64,000 bases of DNA, from assembly GCA_964521625.1 (NCBI GenBank), contig CAZFSM010000002.1, positions 62,001-126,000 of the forward strand, in the 5' to 3' direction. This DNA comes from UBA1444 sp964521625. Its GTDB lineage: Bacteria > Bacillota > Negativicutes > UBA1444. The notes under the pieces are model-generated. The model was not told where the DNA came from and ran no database searches. It saw only the letters and a program-made list of their open reading frames with translations. This document shows, one piece after another, positions 27,000 through 35,751 of this stretch. Both the position numbers and the translations under genes were made by a program. The first letter of the stretch is position 1; each line of letters begins with the position of its first letter.

Positions 27000-27527
27000 T
27001 TGACGAAAAAATTGGGCCTGTTGCAGGTGTATACCGGCGATGGAAAAGGCAAGACCACGGCCAGCCTGGGCCTCGCTTTACGGGCAATCGGTCATGGAAT
27101 GAAGGTTTGCATGATTCAGTTCATGAAAAACAGTGATATTTACGGTGAAGTCCGTTTGGCGGAAAAAATGCCGGGACTGACAATCATTCCAGTCGGTCGG
27201 CACGATTTTGTCAACCTGAAAAATCCGGCGCCGATTGATATTGAGCTCGCTAGGTCCGGCTGGGACAAGTCGCGGGAGATTATTCACTCGCAACAATATG
27301 ATATAGTTATACTGGATGAAATTAACGTGGCGTTATCTTGTGGGTTGCTGGACCCGGCTGCGGTGATTCCATTCCTGTCCACCAGCAGGGGAGCGACTGA
27401 AGTGGTCGCGACTGGTTGTTGGGCGCCCCAGGCCTTGCTTGATGCAGCTGACCTGGTTACCGAAATGAAGAACATACGGCACCCTTACTCCAAGGGCGTC
27501 GATAGTCGTGAAGGGATTGATCATTAA
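27000..27527 (+). CDS. cobO: cob(I)yrinic acid a,c-diamide adenosyltransferase
   Basis: ATP:corrinoid adenosyltransferase of the CobA/CobO/BtuR family, 175 residues; it attaches the adenosyl group to reduced corrinoids. P-loop GDGKGKTTAS starts near residue 13, and the IVILDEINVALSCGLL and ATGCWAPQALLDAADLVTEM blocks are diagnostic. TTG at 27000 is preferred because GGAGGGG lies seven bases upstream; a GTG six bases earlier is possible. The stop overlaps the der ATG by one base. There are no other cobalamin genes in the window. Confidence 0.92.
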   Translation: MTKKLGLLQVYTGDGKGKTTASLGLALRAIGHGMKVCMIQFMKNSDIYGEVRLAEKMPGLTIIPVGRHDFVNLKNPAPIDIELARSGWDKSREIIHSQQYDIVILDEINVALSCGLLDPAAVIPFLSTSRGATEVVATGCWAPQALLDAADLVTEMKNIRHPYSKGVDSREGIDH

Positions 27528-28849
27528 TGGCAAAACCAATTGTAGCCATTGTCGGACGCCCCAATGTGGGCAAGTCGACCTTATTTAACCGGATTGCTGA
27601 AAAACGGGTTTCTATCGTCGATGATACACCCGGTGTAACCCGTGACCGGATTTATGCCGATGCCGAATGGACCGGGCATGAGTTTGCGTTGGTGGACACT
27701 GGCGGCATCGACTTCAACGAAACTGACGAATTGTTGCCGGCGGTCCGAAATCAGGCCAAGCTGGCGATAGAAGAAGCCGATGTTATCTTGTTTGTGGTTG
27801 ACGGCAAGGTTGGTGTCACCGATGTTGACCAGACGATTGTGACGATGCTGCGTACAACGAAAAAACCGATTGTGTTGGCAGTCAACAAAGTCGATAATCT
27901 AAAAGGCGTGACGGACAGTTACGAATTTTACGGGCTGGGACTTGGTGAGCCGTTTGCGGTGTCAGCGGTTAATGCTTTGAATTTGGGCGACCTGTTGGAT
28001 GCGATCGTGCAGTCTTTGCCGGAGGAAGAACCAGTTGAAGAAGAGCCTGATACGATCCGCGTAGCGGTCGTTGGCCGGCCTAATGTCGGTAAATCATCAC
28101 TGGTCAACTCATTGCTGGGCAAGGAACGGGTTGTAGTAAGCAATATTCCCGGCACGACCCGCGATGCTGTCGACACGTACTTCAAACAAGATGGCGTAAC
28201 CTTCATCTTTGTTGACACCGCCGGCATGCGGCGACGTGGACGAATCGACGCGGCATTGGAACGGTATAGCGTTATCCGCAGCCTGCGGGCGATTGACCGG
28301 GCTGATGTCGTATTGATGCTGATTGATGCAGTTGATGGTGTTTCGGAACAGGACAAGAAAATCGCCGGCTATGTGCATGAGTCAGGTCGGGCCTCGGTTC
28401 TGGTGGTCAACAAATGGGACCTGCTGGATAAAGACGGCAAGACCTCGTTGCGGTTTACCGAAATGTTGCGTCAGGAACTCGGCTTCATGCAATACGCACC
28501 AGTGGTATTTCTGTCCGCATTAACCAAACAAAGAGTAAACCGGATTCCTGAAGTCGTAAAATTTGTTGCGGAACAACATGCGATGCGTGTTTCCACCAGC
28601 TTGCTGAATCAAGTGGTGCGTGACGCCGTCGGTATCAACCCGCCGCCGTCCGACCGCGGCCGCAAGTTGAAAATTTTCTACGCGACGCAGGCTTCTGTGC
28701 GCCCGCCGACGATCGTATTTTTTGTCAACGATCAGGAACTGATGCATTTCTCCTACTTGCGATTTTTGGAGAATAAACTCAGGGAAGCGTTCGGATTTGA
28801 GGGGACGCCGCTGAAGATGGTTGTGCGTCCGCGCCAGCAGGAGGAATAG
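27527..28849 (+). CDS. der: ribosome biogenesis GTPase Der
   Basis: 440-residue double-GTPase needed for 50S subunit assembly. It has two complete G domains: the first with GRPNVGKS at residues 10-17, DTGGID and NKVD; the second with GRPNVGKSS near residue 184, DTAGMRRRG and NKWDLL; then the KH-like C-terminal domain (LKIFYATQASVRPPTIVFF). The start ATG overlaps the cobO stop. plsY and gpsA follow within 3-10 bases, the conserved der-plsY-gpsA order. Confidence 0.97.
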   Translation: MAKPIVAIVGRPNVGKSTLFNRIAEKRVSIVDDTPGVTRDRIYADAEWTGHEFALVDTGGIDFNETDELLPAVRNQAKLAIEEADVILFVVDGKVGVTDVDQTIVTMLRTTKKPIVLAVNKVDNLKGVTDSYEFYGLGLGEPFAVSAVNALNLGDLLDAIVQSLPEEEPVEEEPDTIRVAVVGRPNVGKSSLVNSLLGKERVVVSNIPGTTRDAVDTYFKQDGVTFIFVDTAGMRRRGRIDAALERYSVIRSLRAIDRADVVLMLIDAVDGVSEQDKKIAGYVHESGRASVLVVNKWDLLDKDGKTSLRFTEMLRQELGFMQYAPVVFLSALTKQRVNRIPEVVKFVAEQHAMRVSTSLLNQVVRDAVGINPPPSDRGRKLKIFYATQASVRPPTIVFFVNDQELMHFSYLRFLENKLREAFGFEGTPLKMVVRPRQQEE

Positions 28850-28852
28850 CGC

Positions 28853-29452
28853 ATGGAACTGGCTGGAGTCATTCTGGCAAGTTATCTGCTAGGTTCATTG
28901 CCATTTGGTCTTTGGATCGGCCAGTGGATGTTCGGGATCGATTTGCGGCAGCACGGCAGCAAAAATACCGGCGCAACCAATGCGTATCGGGTATTGGGGC
29001 GTTGGCCGGCCTTACTGGTGTTTCTTTGCGATACAGCAAAAGGGATGGCTGGCGTTTATTTGGGAACCGTTCTGCTCGGCAGTTCGTTCGCCGAAGTCCT
29101 GGGCGGGATTGCCGCGATCAGCGGGCATAATTGGTCCGTTTTTCTTGGTTTCAAAGGCGGCCGTGGCGTCGCTACCGGTCTGGGTGTAATTGCTTTACTG
29201 GCGCCTAAAGTTACGGTGATCGTATTTGTGGTCTGGGCGATTGTGGTCTATCTGACCAAGTATGTATCGCTGGCTTCGATTATCGCTGCAGCGCTGGTTC
29301 CGCCATTGATGTGGTTTTTTGGCGCAGGGACCGAAGTATTGTTGTTTGGTGTGGCGGCGGCAATTTTTGTCATCGTCCGGCATCGACCGAACATCGGACG
29401 ATTGCTGCGGGGCGAGGAATTGAAAATCAAAGCGGCAGAGAAGAAGTCATAG
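28853..29452 (+). CDS. plsY: acyl-phosphate:glycerol-3-phosphate acyltransferase PlsY
   Basis: 199-residue membrane enzyme with about five to seven hydrophobic segments that acylates glycerol-3-phosphate using acyl phosphate. Conserved motifs are GSKNTGATNAYRVLG near residue 35, GHNWSVFLGFKGGRGVAT near residue 93 and RHRPNIGRLLRGEE near the C-terminus. The ATG at 28853 follows CAGGAGGAA. It is three bases from der and ten from gpsA, whose product provides the substrate. Confidence 0.96.
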   Translation: MELAGVILASYLLGSLPFGLWIGQWMFGIDLRQHGSKNTGATNAYRVLGRWPALLVFLCDTAKGMAGVYLGTVLLGSSFAEVLGGIAAISGHNWSVFLGFKGGRGVATGLGVIALLAPKVTVIVFVVWAIVVYLTKYVSLASIIAAALVPPLMWFFGAGTEVLLFGVAAAIFVIVRHRPNIGRLLRGEELKIKAAEKKS

Positions 29453-29462
29453 GAGTGCAGCA

Positions 29463-30500
29463 GTGAAAATTACAGTGTTCGGCGCTGGCGGCTGGGGTAC
29501 GGCTTTGGCGGCGACGTTGGCCCAGCAGCACAAACAGGTTTGGTTATATGCACGAAATGTTGATTTGGTTTCAAGCATGCAGCAAGATCGTTGCAATCAG
29601 AGGTATTTACCGGGGGTACTATTGCCGGATTCAATTCAGATCACGGCAGATGCTGCTGCGGCAATGGAAGATGCCGCGATGCTGGTCCTGGCAACGCCTT
29701 CACATGGGGTGCGGCAGGCGGCCCGGCAATTTGCTTCGTTGCTGCCGCCAGAATGCAAGCTGATTTCTGTTGCCAAAGGGCTGGAAACCGACAGCTGTTT
29801 AAGGATGAGCGAAGTTCTGATGCAGGAAATTCCGTCATTGCACCGACGTCTGGCTGTATTATCCGGACCCAACCATGCCGAAGAAGTGGGGCGCAAAATT
29901 CCCAGTGCCGCTGTGGTTGCCAGTGCGGACCGTGAATTGGCCGAACAGGTCCAGGATGTTTTGATGACGGATTATTTTAGAATATATACCAATCATGATG
30001 TGGCCGGAGTGGAACTGGCCGGCGCGTTAAAGAATATCATCGCCCTGGCCGCAGGGATCGCGGATGGTCTGGGTTTTGGCGACAATACACGGGCGGCGCT
30101 GATGACGCGGGGTCTTACCGAGATGGCTCGCCTGGGAGCAGCCTGCGGCGCCGAGGCCGCCACCTTTTCCGGCTTGGCCGGCCTGGGGGACCTGATCGCC
30201 ACCTGTACCAGCTCACACAGCCGAAATCGCCGGGCAGGGCTGTCGCTTGCCGCAGGCCGGAGTATCAGTGAAATCCAGGCTGAATCAGGGATGGTTGTCG
30301 AAGGGGTCAGAGCCACCGCCGCCGCCTGGAAACTGGCGCAGGCAAAAGGAGTGGCGATGCCGATTACGGCAACGTTGTATCAGGTGCTCTATGAGAATTT
30401 GTCGCCGCACGCTGCGGTGCTGGAACTGATGACGCGTAGCAAAAAACATGAGAGGGAAGAAGTGGCCTTTCCGTCGTCGACCGAAATGAGGGATTATTGA
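29463..30500 (+). CDS. gpsA: glycerol-3-phosphate dehydrogenase [NAD(P)+]
   Basis: 345-residue cytoplasmic dehydrogenase that makes sn-glycerol-3-phosphate for phospholipids. The N-terminal Rossmann motif FGAGGWGTALA is at residues 6-16; the catalytic Lys lies in ELAGALKNIIALAAGIADGLG near residue 190, followed by GDNTRAALMTRGL. The GTG start at 29463 follows AGGAGTGCAGCA. Its stop overlaps the start of the phosphoesterase gene by one base. Confidence 0.96.
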   Translation: MKITVFGAGGWGTALAATLAQQHKQVWLYARNVDLVSSMQQDRCNQRYLPGVLLPDSIQITADAAAAMEDAAMLVLATPSHGVRQAARQFASLLPPECKLISVAKGLETDSCLRMSEVLMQEIPSLHRRLAVLSGPNHAEEVGRKIPSAAVVASADRELAEQVQDVLMTDYFRIYTNHDVAGVELAGALKNIIALAAGIADGLGFGDNTRAALMTRGLTEMARLGAACGAEAATFSGLAGLGDLIATCTSSHSRNRRAGLSLAAGRSISEIQAESGMVVEGVRATAAAWKLAQAKGVAMPITATLYQVLYENLSPHAAVLELMTRSKKHEREEVAFPSSTEMRDY

Positions 30501-31720
30501 TGCGCATTGGCGTATTTACACTTACGGTGGTTTTTCTACTGTTTCTGCTGGCTTTTCTCAACAGTTACTGGCTCGGCCAGCTGATTCGCCCGGAACGGCG
30601 ACGCAAGTTCCGAATTGTGTATGCCATTTTGACCTTGCTGAGTGCCGCCGCCTATTTAGGCATCCGGGTTGCCGGCCAATTTGACGGCGCCAGCGCTGTT
30701 TCAATATTGTTTTATTTTGGTCCGTTCTGGACGGTTTTGCAGTTGTTGCTGCTGCTAGCCTGGCCGGTTTCCAGGCTGTTGACGCTGTTGCTTGAACGAT
30801 GGAATAGGTCGCGTTGCAATCCTGTTGTGATCGATTCGCCGGCAATCGACAGGGACACTAACAAACCGTTGATGACCCGTCGGGCATTTCTATCCTATGC
30901 GGCTATGGCGCCGCCAGTTGCCATGACCGGGATCAACACGCTGGGACTGGTCGATGCTGAAACCGGCGTTGTCCTGCGGCGAATGGAGTTTGTTTTTGCC
31001 GGCTTGCCGCCGGAACTGGACGGTATGAAAATCGGCCATATGACAGACGTTCATATCGGTCCTTATGTTTCGGTCCTCGATATCCAAAAGATAAGTACGC
31101 TTTTACAGAAAGCCGCGCCAGACCTTCTGGCGATTACGGGTGATCTGGTTGATGATGTCCGGATGCTGCCGGCAGCGATGTCCGCAATGCAACCGATGCT
31201 TTCTGCTTTGCCACTCGGCGCCTGGTTTTGTATGGGAAATCATGAACATTTGCGCGGTGCGGCGCCAATCCGCAGTGTATTGCAGAACTTTGGCGTCAAC
31301 ATTCTGGACAACCAACATCGGCAATTGACATTTAACGGCGGCACATTGTTCATGGCCGGCGTTGATTATCCGATGAATGTCGATGCCGGGGCACGACGGT
31401 TGGCGGCGGAGAAATATCTCGATGTCGCCTGTGCTGCAATTCCAAGTCAGGCATTCACACTGATGCTGGCGCATCATCCTGATTTTCTGCCCGGCTCTTT
31501 CGCAAGGCAAGTGGACCTGACGCTGGCTGGTCATACTCATGGCGGTCAGGTTGGTTGGGGCGAGCGGTCAATGTTTGAGTTTGTTTATCCCTATATGCGC
31601 GGCGTTTACCGGCAAAAACAGAGTATTGGCTATGTCAGCAGCGGCGCGGGCCATTGGTTGCCGTTCCGGCTCAACTGCCCGCCGGAAGTCAACCTGATCA
31701 CTTTAAAACGAAAAGCTTGA
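30500..31720 (+). CDS. membrane-anchored metallophosphoesterase (YkuE/YaeI-like)
   Basis: 406-residue protein with three or four N-terminal transmembrane segments (about 5-25, 38-58, 66-95) and a C-terminal calcineurin-like phosphoesterase domain. Metal motifs are HMTDVHIG near residue 176, GDLVDD, GNHEH, a LAHHPDF segment and GHTHGGQVGWG. A second hydrophobic stretch after TRRAFLSYAAM (about 126-140) resembles a twin-arginine motif placed internally. Family members hydrolyse lipid-linked or UDP-sugar phosphates. It is coupled to plsY-gpsA, suggesting an envelope lipid role. Confidence 0.82.
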   Translation: MRIGVFTLTVVFLLFLLAFLNSYWLGQLIRPERRRKFRIVYAILTLLSAAAYLGIRVAGQFDGASAVSILFYFGPFWTVLQLLLLLAWPVSRLLTLLLERWNRSRCNPVVIDSPAIDRDTNKPLMTRRAFLSYAAMAPPVAMTGINTLGLVDAETGVVLRRMEFVFAGLPPELDGMKIGHMTDVHIGPYVSVLDIQKISTLLQKAAPDLLAITGDLVDDVRMLPAAMSAMQPMLSALPLGAWFCMGNHEHLRGAAPIRSVLQNFGVNILDNQHRQLTFNGGTLFMAGVDYPMNVDAGARRLAAEKYLDVACAAIPSQAFTLMLAHHPDFLPGSFARQVDLTLAGHTHGGQVGWGERSMFEFVYPYMRGVYRQKQSIGYVSSGAGHWLPFRLNCPPEVNLITLKRKA

Positions 31721-31746
31721 CAATCCGTTCAACTTTTCACTATAAT
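31717..31746 (+). promoter_or_regulatory. consensus sigma-A promoter of the glycine-riboswitch lipoprotein gene
   Basis: TTGACA at 31717-31722 and TATAAT at 31741-31746, spacer 18. Both boxes match consensus exactly. Transcription should begin near 31753, about 95 bases before the aptamer. Confidence 0.85.
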
Positions 31747-31847
31747 CAAAAGCGTTGGATTTCATGCTCAATAACTGAATAAAAGTAGTCCATGTGAAGT
31801 TTGCGGAACAGTAGGCGATAGCCGAACAAGAACCGTAAATGAATGGA

Positions 31848-31935
31848 ACTCTGGAGAGCCCCTGCCGCTTGGTAGGGCGCCGAAGGTGCAAGCCGGTCCG
31901 CGGACAGGTGAAACTCTCAGGCAAAAGGACAGAGC
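31848..31935 (+). ncRNA. single-aptamer glycine riboswitch
   Basis: One complete glycine aptamer: ACTCTGGAGAGCC (from 31848), GGGCGCCGAAGGTGCAAG around 31875-31892 and AACTCTCAGGCAAAAGGAC with CAGAG at 31930-31934 closing P1 against CTCTG 31849-31853. No second aptamer is seen on either side, unlike the tandem form before gcvT. The 95-base segment upstream (31753-31847) holds no recognisable element. It controls an orphan LivK-like binding protein. Confidence 0.92.
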
Positions 31936-31976
31936 GTATAGGATGGCTTTTTTCGCCATGCTGTTGTTTTGTCGCC

Positions 31977-32011
31977 AGAGTCAGATCGTTTGATTTGGCT
32001 CTTTTTATTTT
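31977..32011 (+). terminator. intrinsic terminator, expression platform of the glycine riboswitch
   Basis: AGAGTCAGATC (31977-31987) pairs fully with GATTTGGCTCT (31992-32002) using two G-T pairs, loop GTTT, then TTTTATTTT. The segment CCAGAGT at 31975-31981, inside its 5' arm, is an exact complement of ACTCTGG at 31848-31854 in the aptamer P1, which makes a terminator/antiterminator exchange possible. A small extra hairpin ATGGC/GCCAT lies at 31943-31959. Confidence 0.85.
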
Positions 32012-32054
32012 GGCCGCATGAAATCCGGCAAAAGGGGAGAGAGGGGATTTTCAG

Positions 32055-33224
32055 ATGAACAGAAAAGGATTGATTCTGGTAGCCGTAGTGACGGCAATGC
32101 TGCTGATGGGAACATTATTGGCCGGTTGTGGTAAAAGCGCCGACTCCAACAGTGTCAAGATCGGTTTGATCAACGAGATGACCGGCGGCAATGCAACTTT
32201 CGGCACTTCATCCGCCAATGGCGCCAAAATGGCGTTCAAAGAGGCCAATGTAAAAGGCGGTGTGTTGGGGAAACAAATTGTTGCCGTGATTGCCGACAAT
32301 AAAAGTGAACCCTCCGAGGCAGCCAACGCAATGACCAAACTGGCGATGCAGGATGGCGTGGTGGCTGTAACCGGCGGTTTCGCCAGCTCCAATGCAATAG
32401 CAGCGTCCAGTGTCGCAGAATCGGCCAAAGTGCCGTTTCTGGTAGTCGGCGCGACCAATCCCAAGGTAACGGTTGATGAAAAAACCCAAAAAGTTAAAGA
32501 ATACACTTATCGAGTTTGTTTCATCGATCCATTCCAGGGAACGGTCGGAGCCAATTTCGTCCTGAATACGCTAAAGTTGAAAAAAGCGGCGATCATGGTA
32601 GACAGCAGCAGTGATTACAGCAAGGGCTTGGCGGCTTTCTTCCGTGAAGCTTTTGTCAAAGGCGGCGGCAGTATTGTGGCTGAAGAAGCTTATCTGCAGA
32701 AAGATCAGGATTTTAAATCAGTACTGACCAAATTGAAATCGATGAACATCGAAGTGCTTTACGTGCCCGGTTACTATGAAGAAGTTGGTAAAATCGTCAA
32801 ACAGGCCCGGGAATTAGGGATTAGTGTGCCGGTAGTTGGCGGCGACGGCTGGGATTCACCGAAACTGGTCGAGATTGGTAGTGCAGCGGCGTTGAATAAT
32901 ACCTATTTCACCAACCATTACTCTGTTGAAGACAACAGTCCTGCCTCTAAGGCGTTTGTCGAGGCGTATAAAAAGGAGTACGGCCAGGTTCCAGATGCAT
33001 TGGCAGTGCTTGGCTATGATGCGGCTAATCTGTTAATTGACGCGATCAAACGGGCCAATAGCCTGGATAAAGCCAAGATTCAGGCAGCCTTGGCGAGCAC
33101 CAAAGCATTTTCGGCGATTACGGGATCGACAACACTGAATGCAACCCATGACGCAGTAAAAAGTGCAGTGATTATCGAAATGAAAGATGGAAAACAGGTT
33201 TTCAAATCGACTGTAAAACCATAA
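32055..33224 (+). CDS. LivK-type ABC transporter substrate-binding lipoprotein
   Basis: 389-residue precursor with a signal peptide and lipobox LLAGC (C25 would be lipidated). The rest is a periplasmic binding protein type I of the branched-chain amino acid family (KIGLINEMTGGNATFG, ANGAKMAFKEANVKGG, VVGGDGWDSPKLVE, ALAVLGYDAANLLIDAIK). No permease or ATPase genes are next to it and a terminator follows, so it is an orphan binding protein. The glycine riboswitch in its leader suggests glycine or a related amino acid as ligand. The ATG at 32055 follows GGGGAGAGAGGGG. Confidence 0.93.
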   Translation: MNRKGLILVAVVTAMLLMGTLLAGCGKSADSNSVKIGLINEMTGGNATFGTSSANGAKMAFKEANVKGGVLGKQIVAVIADNKSEPSEAANAMTKLAMQDGVVAVTGGFASSNAIAASSVAESAKVPFLVVGATNPKVTVDEKTQKVKEYTYRVCFIDPFQGTVGANFVLNTLKLKKAAIMVDSSSDYSKGLAAFFREAFVKGGGSIVAEEAYLQKDQDFKSVLTKLKSMNIEVLYVPGYYEEVGKIVKQARELGISVPVVGGDGWDSPKLVEIGSAAALNNTYFTNHYSVEDNSPASKAFVEAYKKEYGQVPDALAVLGYDAANLLIDAIKRANSLDKAKIQAALASTKAFSAITGSTTLNATHDAVKSAVIIEMKDGKQVFKSTVKP

Positions 33225-33270
33225 CCACATTTGTTGGTTACAAAAACAGGAAAAATATTATTGCGCGGCG

Positions 33271-33306
33271 AAAAGAGATGCAGGATACCTCCTGCGTCTC
33301 TTTTTC
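33271..33306 (+). terminator. intrinsic terminator after the binding-protein gene
   Basis: AAGAGATGCAGGA (33273-33285) and TCCTGCGTCTCTT (33290-33302) pair over the whole length with one T-G pair and loop TACC, followed by T residues. Confidence 0.92.
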
Positions 33307-33339
33307 ATTAAGGTTCTTTGGATGCAAGAAGGAGGCAGT

Positions 33340-35751
33340 ATGGAATCGTCTTTTTTTATCGGCATTGTCAACAATATCACGCTGTTGCTTGTGCTGGGAT
33401 TCCTGTATTCTGTGAGCATCCGGCGCTGGGACATCAAAACAGTCAAAGGGCAGCTGATTGCCGGTTTCTTATTCGGCATTGTTGCGATGATTGGTATGGT
33501 ATTGCCGGTGCGGTATTCGCCAGGCCTGATTTTTGACGGACGGACCATTTTGTTGGGAACAGTCGGTCTGTTTGGCGGCGGTTTGGCAGCGGCAGTCGCG
33601 GCTGGATTAACCGGTCTGCTGCGGATTTGGCAGGGCGGGGTAGGCCTGTGGGCTGGCGTGGCGACGATTTTTTCTGCCGTGTTTCTGGGCCTGTTGTTTC
33701 GACATATGCGAGTTTGGTTCGCCTGGAAGAATAATATCTTGTTTCTGTATGTTTCAGGACTGGTCATTCATGTAGCCATGTTAGCATGTATGCTAATTCT
33801 GCCCGAAACAATCCGCTGGAAAGTCCTGGCGGATATTTCTTTGCCCGTGCTGTTGGTTTATCCCATAGCAACAATGCTGTATGGTCGCTTGATTGTGGAA
33901 CTCGAGACGCGCAACAATGCCGCGGATGAAATACGGGAAAGCAAGCAATTGTACGAAGCATTGGCAGAGAACTCAACTGCAGGGATTGGCTTGCGTGATG
34001 AAACCGGCTGTTTTGTCTATGTCAATAAATCCATGTCACTGATGTTGGAAGCCGTCGTGCCAGACCAACTGATCGGTCTCAGTTACCTTGATTTTGTTCA
34101 TCCGGATGACAGAGCCGAAAGCTCGCGCCGGATTCAGTCAAATATGACGGGTATGCTTGCTAGCGTACGTGAGCATCGGTTGGTAAGTCTGCAGGGAAAT
34201 ACTGTGTGGGTGGAATCGACTGGAGTTCCGATTGTTCGTGCTGATCGCCATTTTGTTATGGGTGTTTTCAATAACGTTACTGATCGCAAGCGGATGGAAC
34301 AGGCGCTACGGGAAAATGAAGAGCGTTATCGTGCGATGATGCAGCAATCCAATGATTCCATTTTGTTGGTAGATATCGACACCAGCAAAATTCTTGAAAC
34401 CAATCCGCATTGTGTGGCCATGTTTGGCTATAGCGAAACGGAATTGTTATCAATGACGACCTATGACTTGGTTGCCGATTCGCCGGAGAATATTGACCGC
34501 CGCATGGATGCGATTCGCAATGGAACGGAATTGGCTGAGCGGATTCTGAAAATTCGTTGCAAAGATGGCCAAATAATTGACGTAGAACGGACTGCAACGA
34601 TTATTCAGTATGCAGGTAAACGTGTTTTCATGTTCGCGAACCGGGATCTGTCGGCGGAACGCAAATTGCAGGGCTTAATCCTGCGGGATGTTGCGATGGC
34701 TTCTGGTGTGCAGCAAGACTTGTTGCCGCGAGGTTTCGATGATTTGCTGGTGTCGGTTGATACGGTTTATGAGCCGCATCATATGGTTAGTGGTGACTTT
34801 TTCGATTTTACCTGGAGTGAAGACCATAAACGCTTATCCGGTTTCATCCTTGATGTTTCCGGCCATGGGGTTTCCAGTGCATTGCAATGTATCGCAGTGA
34901 GTACCTATTTTCGCGATGTATTGAACTCGCCGATGAGTTTGGATGCGCGATTGAAATGGGTCAATCGTCATGTGCTGCGATATTTCACCCATGAGACGTT
35001 TGCGGCGGCGTTGGGGTTTGAGTTTGACTTCAAGCGGCAGACTCTCACCTTTGCTACTGCCGGCATATATGGATTTTTAGCATCTGCACAGGCATTGCCA
35101 GGGTTGGTAAAACGCCCCGGTTCCCTGCTGGGAATACTGGAAGATCCTGAGTATACTGAGTGGACTGTACCTATTCAGGCCGGAGACATTTTCTATTTCA
35201 TGAGTGATGGCTTGTTTGATATTGTAACCCGCAGTACGGAGTTGCCGACCACGAACTATGCCCAAATGGTCAAGCTGCTGCGGGATGTCGCTGCCAGTCC
35301 GGGTCGGCGCGATGATTGCTCGGCCGTCTGCGTTCGCGTTAATGACCAGCCGCGTTTCCCGGTTCGCCTGGAATTTCATCGTTATGGCGAATATGATCGT
35401 ATTCGTAGTCGAATCCGCGATTTGTTGCAGAACGTGTCGGCATCAGAGGCGCCCAGAATTGAAATTGCGATCGGCGAAGCGTTGGCCAATGCGTCGCGTG
35501 AATCGATGGATGTAAGGGTGAAACTGAACCTGTTTGGGCGGCGACTGGTAGTCAGGATTAGTGATGGCGGAAAAGGGTTTGACGGCAAACAGCGGGTGGC
35601 AACCTTTTTATCGGCAGATATGGAAAGTGAGTTTTTAGATCGCCTGTATGCCGAAGGGGGGCGCGGAATCCTGATTATGATGGCATGGATGGATGCGGTC
35701 ATCTACAGCCGCAAGGGAAATGAAGTTATGTTGGTGAAACAATTAGTTTGA
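33340..35751 (+). CDS. membrane sensor with PAS, SpoIIE phosphatase and anti-sigma-type ATPase domains
   Basis: 803-residue protein. Order: about five or six transmembrane segments of the LytS-like 5TM type (about 5-185), PAS 1 (about 205-320), PAS 2 (about 325-440), PP2C/SpoIIE phosphatase (about 470-665) and a C-terminal RsbW-like HATPase (about 675-800). Phosphatase metal motifs VSGDFFDF, LDVSGHG, FMSDGLFD and RRDDCSAV are all present. The ATPase N box IGEALANAS and the G1 box SDGGKGFD are intact. ATG 33340 is preferred because AAGGAGG precedes it; an ATG 18 bases earlier reads through that site. A phosphatase and a kinase fold in one chain would let one sensor act both ways on a STAS anti-anti-sigma protein, none of which is encoded nearby. 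Confidence 0.88.
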   Translation: MESSFFIGIVNNITLLLVLGFLYSVSIRRWDIKTVKGQLIAGFLFGIVAMIGMVLPVRYSPGLIFDGRTILLGTVGLFGGGLAAAVAAGLTGLLRIWQGGVGLWAGVATIFSAVFLGLLFRHMRVWFAWKNNILFLYVSGLVIHVAMLACMLILPETIRWKVLADISLPVLLVYPIATMLYGRLIVELETRNNAADEIRESKQLYEALAENSTAGIGLRDETGCFVYVNKSMSLMLEAVVPDQLIGLSYLDFVHPDDRAESSRRIQSNMTGMLASVREHRLVSLQGNTVWVESTGVPIVRADRHFVMGVFNNVTDRKRMEQALRENEERYRAMMQQSNDSILLVDIDTSKILETNPHCVAMFGYSETELLSMTTYDLVADSPENIDRRMDAIRNGTELAERILKIRCKDGQIIDVERTATIIQYAGKRVFMFANRDLSAERKLQGLILRDVAMASGVQQDLLPRGFDDLLVSVDTVYEPHHMVSGDFFDFTWSEDHKRLSGFILDVSGHGVSSALQCIAVSTYFRDVLNSPMSLDARLKWVNRHVLRYFTHETFAAALGFEFDFKRQTLTFATAGIYGFLASAQALPGLVKRPGSLLGILEDPEYTEWTVPIQAGDIFYFMSDGLFDIVTRSTELPTTNYAQMVKLLRDVAASPGRRDDCSAVCVRVNDQPRFPVRLEFHRYGEYDRIRSRIRDLLQNVSASEAPRIEIAIGEALANASRESMDVRVKLNLFGRRLVVRISDGGKGFDGKQRVATFLSADMESEFLDRLYAEGGRGILIMMAWMDAVIYSRKGNEVMLVKQLV

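Noticed and set aside
30870..30930. Tat signal peptide in the metallophosphoesterase (TRRAFLSYAAM)
   Set aside because: The motif lies after three membrane segments at about residue 127, not at an N-terminus, so export by Tat is doubtful.
31753..31847. A degenerate second glycine aptamer upstream of the first
   Set aside because: No CCGAAGG core or CTCAGGCAAA block could be found in this segment.
33260..33780. Open frame on the minus strand over the start of the sensor phosphatase gene
   Set aside because: No ribosome site and it shadows a membrane domain with clear family features on the + strand.
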